DNA of 64,000 nucleotides from G965267605 sp965267605 (GTDB taxonomy: Bacteria > Bacteroidota > Bacteroidia > Flavobacteriales_E > Vicingaceae): NCBI GenBank assembly GCA_965267605.1, contig OZ254088.1, positions 1,240,001 to 1,304,000 on the forward strand. The letters are read 5' to 3'. The notes under the pieces were generated by a model that was not told where the DNA came from, ran no database searches, and saw only the letters and a program-made list of their open reading frames with translations. This document shows positions 17,662-26,795 of the stretch, piece after piece; within the stretch, counting starts at the first letter, position 1, and the number at the start of each line of letters is the position of its first letter. The position numbers and the translations under genes are program-made.

Positions 17662-18749
17662 TCAGCAACTTCCTTGCTGTAGGTTGTCATTTCACAACCG
17701 TACTCATCCACAAAGAAGTTATCCATATCGTCTGCCTTCAAGGGTAGATTCTTGAGATTCTCTCTTACCATATCCGCTTTTCCAGAGAAGCAATCTGAGA
17801 TATGTGCTCTGTAGGACAGGAATATTTGGTTCTTATGGATTCCCAGTTTGTACGGGGGTACCGGATTGCTCAACAGGTATTGATACAATCTTTCCAGGTT
17901 ATCCTTTGGAAGGTTGTTCATAGGAGAGGTAGCGTACAAGTACTCTCTATTGAAGACGAATATCCTGATCAAGGAGCTTCCCTGATGGAACTCCCAGAAT
18001 TCGTTTCCACTTCTACCCAGAACCGGATCAATGCCCAACATGCTCAGGCTATTCTCCACAAATTCAGCCAGCTGCGTAAGTACAATCTCATCAAACAGTT
18101 TATCGTCTACGTTAGACCCACAGTTCGGGCAATATTGTACACGTTCAGTTACAAGGTTTGAACACGAATTGCATTTCAGAGAGAAGATCTCTTCTTGAAG
18201 CCCTGCAAGGCTGGCCAATTCTTCTTTCAGTGTTTCAGCTGGAATAGCAAAACCAACGTTATCCGCATTGGTGAATTTAGAAGTGGTAACACCGATCAGC
18301 TCACCCGTTTCACTGATAACGGGCCCTCCGCTATTGCCAGGGTTTACCGCTGCATCAGTTTGAATAAATCTTCTCCCATCCATTAGCTGGTTAGGGGAGG
18401 AAACAATACCCTCAGTTTCTGTATAAGGCATTCCAAAAGGGAAGCCAAGCACATAAACCTTATCGCGACTTTCAACTTCCTTGGCTGACTCCAGCGATAC
18501 GCCATTTATGCCTTCAGCACTGAATTTCTCGTCTTTGATCCTAAGGAAGGCAAGGTCCACATCTGGGTTGATGTAAATCACATCAGCCACATAGCGATCC
18601 TGGTTTTGATCTTCTACGGCTACTTTTCTACAACCGTTGATCACGTGGTGGTTGGTTACTACTACATTATTGCTCGACTCCCAGAAGCCACTACCTGTGC
18701 CTCCTGCAGTGTTTATCTTAAAAACGGAATTTCCGATACTCTTACTCAT
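17658..18749 (-). CDS. Cytoplasmic trypsin-like protease with zinc ribbon and YbjN-like domain
   Basis: A 363 aa fusion without signal peptide or membrane segment. Residues 1-180 form an HtrA-type trypsin-like domain with an intact triad: His35 (TNHHVING), Asp65 (DVDLAFL) and Ser140 (NPGNSGGP). A zinc ribbon follows with Cys193, Cys196, Cys207 and Cys210. The C-terminal 140 residues resemble the YbjN/CesT type-III-chaperone-like fold (LYQYLLSNPVPPYKLGIHKN, QIFLSYRAHISD). No PDZ domain is seen. The gene follows, 23 bases downstream, another protein with a similar fold, so the two probably work together. The fold call is from pattern only. Confidence 0.75.
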   Translation of the reverse strand: MSKSIGNSVFKINTAGGTGSGFWESSNNVVVTNHHVINGCRKVAVEDQNQDRYVADVIYINPDVDLAFLRIKDEKFSAEGINGVSLESAKEVESRDKVYVLGFPFGMPYTETEGIVSSPNQLMDGRRFIQTDAAVNPGNSGGPVISETGELIGVTTSKFTNADNVGFAIPAETLKEELASLAGLQEEIFSLKCNSCSNLVTERVQYCPNCGSNVDDKLFDEIVLTQLAEFVENSLSMLGIDPVLGRSGNEFWEFHQGSSLIRIFVFNREYLYATSPMNNLPKDNLERLYQYLLSNPVPPYKLGIHKNQIFLSYRAHISDCFSGKADMVRENLKNLPLKADDMDNFFVDEYGCEMTTYSKEVAD

Positions 18750-18772
18750 AGTCTAGTTTTTTGAGGTAACGA

Positions 18773-19975
18773 TTACCCTCCGAACAGGCCGGAAAGGAAT
18801 CCTTTCTTCTTCTCTTTAGGTTGGCTGCTTCTAGCTGTGGCACCATTGCCACCAGCCAGTGCTGGAAATGGCAGATCGCGCATAACGGCATCCATCGTGC
18901 CCCATAATGCGTCAGACGCCTGGCCCCAGGTTGCTCCAGAAGCGGCACTCATGCCCGCATTAATACCATTAGCTATCTCGTCAGAAATATTGTAGCTATA
19001 GAACATATTGTAGAATGCATACAACATGGTAAGCGATGCGCCCATGTGGTCACCTTTGGCACGCTCGCCTCCAGCACGTTCATAATTGCTTTGCAGGTTC
19101 TGCTTAATGTTGTCCAGACTTCCTCTGTACTTGTAAGGCACAAACACATCCACATCATACACATCTTCCATAAGGTCTTCCTGACTCATGGCAGAAAGAC
19201 TCCCCAGGAATTTTTTCGCTTCTGCAATCTGATCCATCATGTTGCCCTGACGCTCCATGAATCCAATCACTTCTTCAATCTCATTTCTGAAATTACCCTG
19301 AGGAGAGGCTACGTAATCAATCCTCTTTATGGCCACGTTCAAAGTGTCCCAGGCAAAACCATACAATCTCTTGCTTTCGTAGTACGAGACGTATTCCAGC
19401 GCCTCACCCACCAGGGCCCTAACATTGCCATCTATAGTGGTGTATTGTTCATCCGTATACTTATTGATCTTAGGCTCCTGTATCCATGCTGCGCCAAAAT
19501 CTTTGATGAATTGATCATCATAACGATCTGCGTTGATGCATATCTCTCTCCAGGCATCATACAGTTTATAAGGCTCGCAAAGATCTAGTGGACATTTGAA
19601 ATGGAAGCGTAGCTCATCATCCTTAAGAATGATCTCAGTTAGATTTAAAGGGGAGAAGTTGATCTGCGCCACCTGTCGATACAGTGGAACCTTGGCTGCA
19701 CCGCTTACATTGAGAAAGGGTGCGTCCACAATCAGGTCGGCATCTGTGATTTCCACATTTACAATAACGGACCCATGCGGAATGGTAAACTTGCTTTTCG
19801 TTTCGTCTCCATATTTCGAGATCAAATCAGAACCTAGGTAGTTTAGCGATTGAATAACCGCCTCTCTGTAGTTCTTAGCTTCCCAGGCATCCATAACATT
19901 GTCCCAGGCCTTTACATCGATCTGGCTCTGTTGAGACTCTAGAATGGAAGTGGTGAAAGTGAGTGATTTATCCAT
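18773..19975 (-). CDS. YbjN-like protein paired with the protease
   Basis: A soluble 400 aa protein of unknown function. The first 130 residues resemble a YbjN/CesT chaperone-like fold: SVIVNVEITDADLIVDAPFL, VPLYRQVAQINFSPLNL, then LRFHFKCPLDLCEPYKLYDA. The middle is helical. The tail is a glycine/alanine-rich stretch ending KEKKKGFLSGLFGG, a short motif like a hydrophobic anchor or docking peptide. It is the promoter-proximal gene of a two-gene unit with the zinc-ribbon protease. No catalytic motif is visible. Target recognition for the protease is a guess. Confidence 0.6.
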   Translation of the reverse strand: MDKSLTFTTSILESQQSQIDVKAWDNVMDAWEAKNYREAVIQSLNYLGSDLISKYGDETKSKFTIPHGSVIVNVEITDADLIVDAPFLNVSGAAKVPLYRQVAQINFSPLNLTEIILKDDELRFHFKCPLDLCEPYKLYDAWREICINADRYDDQFIKDFGAAWIQEPKINKYTDEQYTTIDGNVRALVGEALEYVSYYESKRLYGFAWDTLNVAIKRIDYVASPQGNFRNEIEEVIGFMERQGNMMDQIAEAKKFLGSLSAMSQEDLMEDVYDVDVFVPYKYRGSLDNIKQNLQSNYERAGGERAKGDHMGASLTMLYAFYNMFYSYNISDEIANGINAGMSAASGATWGQASDALWGTMDAVMRDLPFPALAGGNGATARSSQPKEKKKGFLSGLFGG

Positions 19976-20069
19976 GAGGTATTATTTGAAATAAATATAT
20001 CTAAAAGCGCTTCGCAGCACGTTTTTTCACACAATTTTATTTTTCGATTTCCGTACATAAGATCATTTT

Positions 20070-20077
20070 TATCTTTG
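20070..20077 (+). promoter_or_regulatory. fabI promoter -7 element
   Basis: TATCTTTG, an exact TAnnTTTG match, lies 25 bases before the fabI ATG in the 127-base gap between two divergent genes. No good TTTG is seen at the expected upstream spacing. Confidence 0.5.
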
Positions 20078-20102
20078 GTTTCCATAAGACAAATGAACAG
20101 GT

Positions 20103-20927
20103 ATGGCTAACGGACTATTAGAAGGAAAAAAAGGGATCATTTTCGGAGCCCTGAATGATCAATCTATTGCTTGGAAAGTTGCAGAGCGTGCACACGAGGA
20201 AGGAGCACAGTTTACGCTTACAAATGCACCAATCGCCTTGCGTATGGGTGCCATTAATGAGCTTGCTGAAAAGTGTAACACCCAGGTAATCTCTGCTGAT
20301 GCTACCTCAATGGAGGATCTTGAAAATCTGTTCAGCCAGTCAATGGAACAGCTTGGTGGAAAAGTAGACTTCGTTCTTCATTCCATCGGCATGTCTCCCA
20401 ATGTTAGAAAGGGAAAGCACTATACAGAACTTAACTACGACTTCCTTCACAAAACCTATGACATTTCAGCCATGTCTTTTCACAAGGTGATGCAAACAGC
20501 CATGAAGCTTGATGCTGTGAACGAATGGGGTAGTATTCTTGGGCTAACCTATATCGCTGCGCAGCGAGTATTCCCTGATTACAATGATATGGCTGAGGCC
20601 AAAGCTTTACTTGAATCGATTGCCAGGAGTTTCGGCTATCACTATGGAGACAGAAGAAAGGTGAGGGTTAATACCATTTCACAATCTCCTACAATGACTA
20701 CGGCTGGAAGTGGTGTGAAAGGATTCGATGCCTTCATGAATTATGCAGAAGAAATGTCGCCTCTTGGCAATGCTTCAGCTGAAGCATGTGCGGATTACTG
20801 CATCGCGATGTTCTCTGATCTTACACGATACGTTACCATGCAGAACCTGTTCCACGATGGTGGATTCTCCTTTACAGGAGTTAGTCAGTCGGTAATGAAT
20901 CGTTTTATGGAAGAAGGGGAGGAGTAG
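20103..20927 (+). CDS. fabI: Enoyl-[acyl-carrier-protein] reductase (NADH)
   Basis: A 274 aa short-chain dehydrogenase-like protein: GLLEGKKGIIFGALNDQSIAWKVA is the nucleotide-binding start of FabI. LHSIGMSPNVRKGKHY and the catalytic YNDMAEAK (Tyr, six residues, Lys) after ILGLTYIAAQRVFPD are the family active-site landmarks. It reduces the enoyl-ACP double bond in the last step of each fatty acid elongation round. It ends one base before the stop of the convergent phosphatase gene, with no room for a terminator. Confidence 0.93.
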   Translation: MANGLLEGKKGIIFGALNDQSIAWKVAERAHEEGAQFTLTNAPIALRMGAINELAEKCNTQVISADATSMEDLENLFSQSMEQLGGKVDFVLHSIGMSPNVRKGKHYTELNYDFLHKTYDISAMSFHKVMQTAMKLDAVNEWGSILGLTYIAAQRVFPDYNDMAEAKALLESIARSFGYHYGDRRKVRVNTISQSPTMTTAGSGVKGFDAFMNYAEEMSPLGNASAEACADYCIAMFSDLTRYVTMQNLFHDGGFSFTGVSQSVMNRFMEEGEE

Positions 20928-22949
20928 TTATACTCTAACACCCAATACACATACATCGTCAATCTGTTCCAGACTACCTTTCCACTCATTGTAGAAATTG
21001 AGGTAAGCTTCCCATTGCTCCTGCATCGGTAGATGGTGATTAGCGAGAATGAGTTCCCGGAAGGCCTTCAGCTTTAGCTTCTTTCCTTTTGCACCACCGA
21101 ATTGGTCAACAAATCCATCACTGAACATGTAGATGGAATCACCTTTGTTGATTGGAATGATCTGATCTGTAAATACACCATGGTGGTGCGTCTCCCCAAT
21201 ACCACGCTTGTCTCCTTTATAAATATGCATTTCTCCATCGCGCACAACGATCAATGGATTACGAGCACCCGCGAAATGTAGCTCGCCATTCTCCAGATTA
21301 TAGGCACAAAGAGCAGCGTCCATACCATGGTTATGCCCACTGCTTCCTTCTTTGCTGATCAGTGATTTAAACCAATCGTCAATGAACGTTAGTGTCTCAC
21401 CAATATTGGTAACAGATTTATCCCGAAGCGAAGTCTGAAAGTAGTTTTGCGCCATCATGGTAAGCAAAGCACCTGGCACACCATGTCCAGTACAATCTCC
21501 AACACCAAACAATACCCAGGGGTAGGTACTGTTCTGTGGTTCTCCAACCCAGTAGAAATCACCAGACACAATATCCTTGGGCAGGTACAGCACAAAATGA
21601 TCCTGAAAGTTATTGGCCAGCGGTTGAAGACTGGGAAGCGTGTTGTCTTGAAGTTGGCGTGCATACTTGATGCTATCCAGAATCTCTTCCTTCTGCGTTT
21701 CTACGATCACTTTCTGCTCCTCGACCAACTCCTTCTGTTCAGTGATCAGACGGTTATCCTTCCGCTTGCGAATAAAGCCCGCCAATACAAACCCTCCGAG
21801 TAGTAAGGTTAGCACCAATCCTCCAATAAGGAAGGTATTCGCTCTTTTTTGTTTCCTCTCCACCTCCTGACTCAGTAGTTGTTGTTTTTTCAATGCATCT
21901 AACTCTGAAGCTTGCTTTTCAACTTTATACTGCGATTCTAAGGCAGCAATCGCCTTTTTGTTCTCATCCAGCTTCAAGGAATCCTTCATTATGCTGGCCT
22001 TTTCCGCATACTCAAGCGCTTCCTGATAATTACCAAACCGCTCATTGGTCTCTGAAAGTGCTTTATACACACCCAATTGGAGCGACTTGATCTTGAGCGA
22101 ATCCGCCAACACTTCAGCTTTACCTAAATACTCAAGTGATAACCTTTCCCGATTCATTTCCATGTAAACCGAGGCAATGTTCTGGTAAGCATTGGTGAGT
22201 CCGTGCTTGCGCTTTGGACCTTGCTGAAGCTGAATGGCTTTCTGCAAGTAGTCCAACGCCTCTGCATATCTTCCCATATGCTTGTAACATGTGCCCAGGT
22301 TGTTATATGCAAACGCGAAGGACTCCGGAGGTACATTCATCAATCTGCGATACTCCATCGCCTTCTCAAAGTACCTGGCGGCCTTTTCGAAATCCTTTTC
22401 ATTGTAAAACACCCCTCCAATGTTGTTGTACATCGTGGATAAGATGTTGTACTGTGTGCTGTCTGTGTGTTTCAAAATCTCCTGATAGGCTTCAATCGCT
22501 TTATCGTTGTTACCCATATTGTAATAGACAAGACCTATCTGGTTCATTACAGCTATGTATGCTAACGATTGTTTCTGGTCTTCATCCAGGCCCTTAATTG
22601 CAAGCCGGAACTCCTTCAAAGCATTCTGGTAGTCGTCTTTGTTGGCGTAGGCCTCACCCAGATGGTAGTGCGCCTCGCTCTCCAACTCCTTTAAATCCGG
22701 TTGCTTTTTTGCCAATTCAAGTGTGATCTTGGCATAATGCAAGAAGCTATCATTGTTAATGCCGGCATAACTTGTGCTTAAGGCAATAGCAGTTTGAATC
22801 TGCTCCTTACCAACTGTATACTTGAAACGGTGTTTTAGACTATCGTGATCGGTGTTTTCATAATGAGAATCCTGGCTAAAGCTAATGCCAAAACCAAGGA
22901 GCATACACACTAACAACAGCGTACAACGAATAGCTAATGAATTGTTCAC
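20928..22949 (-). CDS. TPR sensor with cytoplasmic SpoIIE/PP2C-type phosphatase domain (copy 1)
   Basis: A 673 aa protein starting with GTG. Signal peptide (1-26), six or seven periplasmic TPRs (about 45-320), a coiled coil, one membrane segment at about 372-392, a second coiled coil (LVEEQKVIVETQKEEILDSI), then a PP2C-type serine phosphatase of the SpoIIE group. Metal-binding acidic residues are in SGDFYW, GDCTGHGVPGA, SDGFVDQFGG and the final IDDVCVLGVRV. It probably turns a periplasmic signal into dephosphorylation of a cytoplasmic anti-sigma-antagonist-type protein. It is paralogous to the genes at 35765 and 45083. Confidence 0.88.
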   Translation of the reverse strand: MNNSLAIRCTLLLVCMLLGFGISFSQDSHYENTDHDSLKHRFKYTVGKEQIQTAIALSTSYAGINNDSFLHYAKITLELAKKQPDLKELESEAHYHLGEAYANKDDYQNALKEFRLAIKGLDEDQKQSLAYIAVMNQIGLVYYNMGNNDKAIEAYQEILKHTDSTQYNILSTMYNNIGGVFYNEKDFEKAARYFEKAMEYRRLMNVPPESFAFAYNNLGTCYKHMGRYAEALDYLQKAIQLQQGPKRKHGLTNAYQNIASVYMEMNRERLSLEYLGKAEVLADSLKIKSLQLGVYKALSETNERFGNYQEALEYAEKASIMKDSLKLDENKKAIAALESQYKVEKQASELDALKKQQLLSQEVERKQKRANTFLIGGLVLTLLLGGFVLAGFIRKRKDNRLITEQKELVEEQKVIVETQKEEILDSIKYARQLQDNTLPSLQPLANNFQDHFVLYLPKDIVSGDFYWVGEPQNSTYPWVLFGVGDCTGHGVPGALLTMMAQNYFQTSLRDKSVTNIGETLTFIDDWFKSLISKEGSSGHNHGMDAALCAYNLENGELHFAGARNPLIVVRDGEMHIYKGDKRGIGETHHHGVFTDQIIPINKGDSIYMFSDGFVDQFGGAKGKKLKLKAFRELILANHHLPMQEQWEAYLNFYNEWKGSLEQIDDVCVLGVRV

Positions 22950-23000
22950 CAGATAGTAAGTTGGTGACGCAATTTACATCATGAAAATGTCAATGAGGTA

Positions 23001-23939
23001 CTAAAGCTTGATAAACTTCGATTCCTTATCAGCTACCTGTATAACGTAGATGCCTTGTTTGAGATTAGACACGTCCACATATAGCGTAGAAGGAAGCCTT
23101 CCTGCTCTAATTACCGAGCCTTTCAGGTCATAGATGACGTACTCCAAATCCTGGTATTTCGGATTGATGATCACCGTGCTCCCATCATTCGACTTGATCA
23201 ACTCTACGTTCTCAACCACATTTTCGCCCACGCCACTGGAAGTAGTCAGCGCATATCTAAGCTTATCTCCATTGGAAGGTGCAGGGTAAACAGAAATGGC
23301 GCTGGTGCTAACGCCCGTTCCAGAGATGGTCGAATCACTCATTGTTGCAGATGGATCTCCATAACCCACTAAACCATAACCATAGGTTAGAGGAGAGTAG
23401 GAGGTGATGTTAAAAACACCGCTACCACCGCCTGAGCCAATGGCTCCAGACATGTTATTGATTGTGGTAGGCCCCATATGTAACTCAAGTGCGTTATCCG
23501 ATTCATGCAGCCAAACCTGGAAATTAACGGTAGCCGTTTGATCGCCTGTATAAGTGGCGTTCTTGTATTGAATCTTCAGGATTCTATTACCTGGAGAACC
23601 AGTAAGATGGGCTGTAATAGGCGATTGGCTTGAGGATGTTCCCTTATCTCTAAGTCCGTATACCGCGAATCCATCAAAGAAATAATAGTGACTGTTGTCA
23701 AAAATGATTCTACCCGTAGCCTCCACCTTTACGGAATCGTACGTATTACCCATGAAGGTAAAACTGAAACCAATAGGTGTCCAGAACGCTTGTGCAGTAG
23801 ACCAGACTGTAGTTCCATTCACAGAGGTTCCACCCGTCTCTTCCGAGTAGGTCTGTGTTCCCTGCGTAAAGTAATAGGGTTGTGCCACTACAGAAAGTGA
23901 CAATACGAAGCTGCAAATCGTTATGGCAAGTAGTCTCAT
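23001..23939 (-). CDS. Secreted protein with T9SS C-terminal sorting domain
   Basis: A 312 aa exported protein (signal peptide to about residue 19, VVAQ). The middle is a beta-sandwich-like region with FSFTFMGNTYDSVKVEATGRI and VNFQVWLHESDNALELHMGP, like the lectin-type domains of some Bacteroidetes surface proteins. The last 70 residues form a Por-type sorting domain: EYVIYDLKGSVIRAGRLPS, then GIYVIQVADKESKFIKL. It would be exported by type IX secretion. The ligand is unknown. It stands alone between the phosphatase gene and clpC. Confidence 0.78.
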   Translation of the reverse strand: MRLLAITICSFVLSLSVVAQPYYFTQGTQTYSEETGGTSVNGTTVWSTAQAFWTPIGFSFTFMGNTYDSVKVEATGRIIFDNSHYYFFDGFAVYGLRDKGTSSSQSPITAHLTGSPGNRILKIQYKNATYTGDQTATVNFQVWLHESDNALELHMGPTTINNMSGAIGSGGGSGVFNITSYSPLTYGYGLVGYGDPSATMSDSTISGTGVSTSAISVYPAPSNGDKLRYALTTSSGVGENVVENVELIKSNDGSTVIINPKYQDLEYVIYDLKGSVIRAGRLPSTLYVDVSNLKQGIYVIQVADKESKFIKL

Positions 23940-23996
23940 AATTAGCGGTTTAGACTAATAAGTGATACGCAATCCTGCCTGCAGAGTTGCGTACAT

Positions 23997-26576
23997 CTAT
24001 TGTTCGGTTTCAGACTCTGGGTCTTCTTCCGTCTTCTTTTTTGTTTTACGTGGCTTGGTAACCTTGATCTTCAGTTCCTGTGTCTTGTTGTCAAGTGTCA
24101 CCTTAATCGTATCTCCTTCCTGTAAGTTGGATTTGATGATCTCTTCAGCCAAAGGATCTTCGAGGTACTTCTGGATTGCACGTTTCAATGGTCGCGCTCC
24201 ATAAGCCGCATCATAACCTTTGTCTGCTATGAAGTCCTTGGCTTCTCCACTCAAGTTAATCTTAAACCCAAGTCCCTGAACTCTACCGTAAAGGCCTTCA
24301 AGCTCAATATCAATGATCTGATGAATGTGGTCCTTTGTAAGCGCGTTGAAGATCACAACATCATCAATCCTGTTCAGGAATTCAGGTGCAAACGACTTCT
24401 TCAGTGCACTTTCAATAACACTCTTAGCGTGTGTGTCAGCCTGCTCTTTCTTAGCAGCCGTACCAAAACCAACACCCTGACCGAAATCTTTCAGCTGTCT
24501 AACACCAATATTGGATGTCATGATGATGATCGTGTTCTTAAAGTCAACCTTTCTTCCAAGGCTATCTGTCAATTGACCATCATCTAATGCCTGCAGCAAC
24601 AGGTTAAACACATCTGGGTGTGCTTTTTCAATTTCATCGAGCAATACAACAGAGTAGGGCTTACGTCTTACTTTCTCTGTAAGCTGACCACCTTCTTCGT
24701 AGCCCACGTATCCCGGAGGTGCGCCAATCAATCTTGAAACAGCGAATTTCTCCATGTACTCAGACATGTCGATTCTTACCAGTGCTTCTTCGCTATCGAA
24801 GAGGTAACGTGCAATCACCTTAGCCAACTGCGTTTTACCAACACCTGTAGGACCAAGGAAGATGAACGAACCAATTGGTTTGCTTGGATCTTTAAGTCCC
24901 GCACGATTTCGCTGGATCGCCTTAACGATCTTCTTGATCGCTTCATCCTGACCAATCACATTGCCCTGGATTTTCTCATACATCTCCATCAAACGCGCGC
25001 CTTCCTTCTGAGCAACACGTTGCACCGGAATGCCCGTCATCATGGAAATCACTTCAGCCACGTTATCCTCAGATACCGTTTCTCTGTGGGCCTTGGTTTC
25101 TTCTTCCCATTCCTTTTTGGCCTTGTCTAGCTGATCAAGCAAGTTCCTTTCGGAATCTCTTAGTCTTGCAGCCTCTTCGTAACGTTGGCTGCGAACCACT
25201 TTGTTCTTTTCCTCCTTTACATCTTCGATCTGCTTTTCTATATCGATGATGTTCTTAGGCACCTTGATATTGGTGATATGTACACGAGAACCTGATTCAT
25301 CCAATGCATCAATAGCCTTGTCTGGCAGGTGTCTGTCTGTCATATACCTATCTGTGAGCTTCACACAAGCCTCAATGGCTTCATCTGTGTAGTTCACATT
25401 GTGGTGTTCTTCGTACTTGCTCTTGATGTTGTTAAGGATCTCCATGGTTTCATCCGGAGTAGTGGGGTCTACCACAACCTTCTGGAAACGTCTTTCGAGG
25501 GCTCCATCCTTTTCGATGTACTGTCTGTACTCATCAAGCGTTGTTGCACCAATTACCTGGATCTCTCCACGTGCCAGTGCAGGCTTGAACATATTGGATG
25601 CATCCAGCGAACCACTTGCGCCACCAGCGCCAATAATCGTATGGATCTCATCGATAAAGAGGATGATGTCTGGCGACTTCTCCAATTCATTCATAACCGC
25701 CTTCATTCTTTCTTCGAACTGACCACGGTATTTGGTTCCTGCAACCAGGGAAGCAAGATCCAATGTTACGATCCGCTTATTGAACAGCACCCGGCTTACC
25801 TTTCTTTGAACCACGCGTAGTGCAAGTCCTTCAGCGATCGCTGATTTACCAACGCCTGGCTCACCAATAAGGATTGGATTGTTCTTCTTTCTTCTCGAAA
25901 GGATCTGAGAAACACGCTCTATTTCTTTTTCACGGCCTACGATAGGGTCAAGCCTATCTTCTTCAGCCATTTGCGTTAAATCGCGTCCGAAATTGTCGAG
26001 AACGGGTGTTTTTGACTTTGAGTCCGACTTTCTGGCACCTCCGCCAGAGCCGCCACCGCCCATATACGCATCATCATCATCTCCTTCATCTGAAGGATCG
26101 GCTGGAAAATCAGCCTCAGCCCTTGGCTCTTCCATTTCTTGCTTCTGAAACATCTCTAATTCACTCTTTACAGTATCGTATTCCACATTGAAACGCGCCA
26201 TTGCTTTGGTGGCAATATTATCCTCATCCTTCAGGATAGAGAGGAGGAGGTGTTCTGTTCCAATGGTATTGCTTTTAAATAGTTTGGCTTCGAGGTAAGT
26301 GATCTTTAACACTTTCTCTGCCTGTTTAACCAACGGAATGTTGGTAAGGTTCGCAGCGCTGCTTGAACCGATCTTCACTGCCCCCTCGATGAACTTCCTA
26401 AGTTCAACAAGATCAACATCAAGGTTCACAAGAATCTTGACCGCAAGGCCTTCACCTTCACGAATGATTCCGAGCAGCAAGTGTTCAATCCCAATGTAAT
26501 CATGCCCCAGACGAAGTGCTTCTTCGCGGCTAAAAGTGATCACATCCTTTACTCTCGGGGAAAAATTCGCTTCCAT
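23997..26576 (-). CDS. clpC: ATP-dependent Clp protease ATP-binding subunit ClpC
   Basis: An 859 aa class I Clp ATPase. Two Clp-N repeats (1-145) precede a glycine-rich linker with GGGGSGG. AAA domain 1 has Walker A GEPGVGKS, then a UVR-like coiled coil (SQRYEEAARLRDSERNLLDQL) that marks ClpC rather than ClpB. AAA domain 2 has Walker A GPTGVGKT and Walker B VVLLDEIEKAH. The C-terminus is charged. ClpC unfolds proteins for ClpP. A promoter -7 box is at 26628-26635. Confidence 0.94.
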   Translation of the reverse strand: MEANFSPRVKDVITFSREEALRLGHDYIGIEHLLLGIIREGEGLAVKILVNLDVDLVELRKFIEGAVKIGSSSAANLTNIPLVKQAEKVLKITYLEAKLFKSNTIGTEHLLLSILKDEDNIATKAMARFNVEYDTVKSELEMFQKQEMEEPRAEADFPADPSDEGDDDDAYMGGGGSGGGARKSDSKSKTPVLDNFGRDLTQMAEEDRLDPIVGREKEIERVSQILSRRKKNNPILIGEPGVGKSAIAEGLALRVVQRKVSRVLFNKRIVTLDLASLVAGTKYRGQFEERMKAVMNELEKSPDIILFIDEIHTIIGAGGASGSLDASNMFKPALARGEIQVIGATTLDEYRQYIEKDGALERRFQKVVVDPTTPDETMEILNNIKSKYEEHHNVNYTDEAIEACVKLTDRYMTDRHLPDKAIDALDESGSRVHITNIKVPKNIIDIEKQIEDVKEEKNKVVRSQRYEEAARLRDSERNLLDQLDKAKKEWEEETKAHRETVSEDNVAEVISMMTGIPVQRVAQKEGARLMEMYEKIQGNVIGQDEAIKKIVKAIQRNRAGLKDPSKPIGSFIFLGPTGVGKTQLAKVIARYLFDSEEALVRIDMSEYMEKFAVSRLIGAPPGYVGYEEGGQLTEKVRRKPYSVVLLDEIEKAHPDVFNLLLQALDDGQLTDSLGRKVDFKNTIIIMTSNIGVRQLKDFGQGVGFGTAAKKEQADTHAKSVIESALKKSFAPEFLNRIDDVVIFNALTKDHIHQIIDIELEGLYGRVQGLGFKINLSGEAKDFIADKGYDAAYGARPLKRAIQKYLEDPLAEEIIKSNLQEGDTIKVTLDNKTQELKIKVTKPRKTKKKTEEDPESETEQ

Positions 26577-26627
26577 ATTCGTTCAACGCTTTGTCTTGAT
26601 TAAAATTACCGATAATTCGGTTAGTCT

Positions 26628-26635
26628 CAAAAGTA
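26628..26635 (-). promoter_or_regulatory. clpC promoter -7 element
   Basis: TACTTTTG on the minus strand matches TAnnTTTG exactly, 51 bases before the clpC start. A TTTTG at 26660-26664 is the only upstream TTTG, with a 24-base spacer, longer than usual. Confidence 0.45.
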
Positions 26636-26645
26636 AACAGGCGGC

Positions 26646-26657
26646 CCTCCTAGGAGG
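26646..26657. promoter_or_regulatory. Palindrome CCTCCTAGGAGG between clpC and gyrA
   Basis: A perfect 12-base palindrome overlapping the -33 region of the predicted clpC promoter. It is a candidate operator for clpC. No similar copy was noticed elsewhere in the window. Confidence 0.35.
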
Positions 26658-26795
26658 TTCAAAACACCCCCTTTTTTTCAACAAAATTTTGTTAGTAATA
26701 AGGGGTGCAAAGACCGCATTCCGGCTAGGTATTTAGATAAATTCGTACATCCAAATTTCCATTCTAAAATAACTTGCTTTTAATACCGATTGCAG

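Noticed and set aside
19046..19588. Plus-strand open frame of 180 aa opposite the YbjN-like gene
   Set aside because: It is antisense to a better supported gene, with no signal, domain or promoter.
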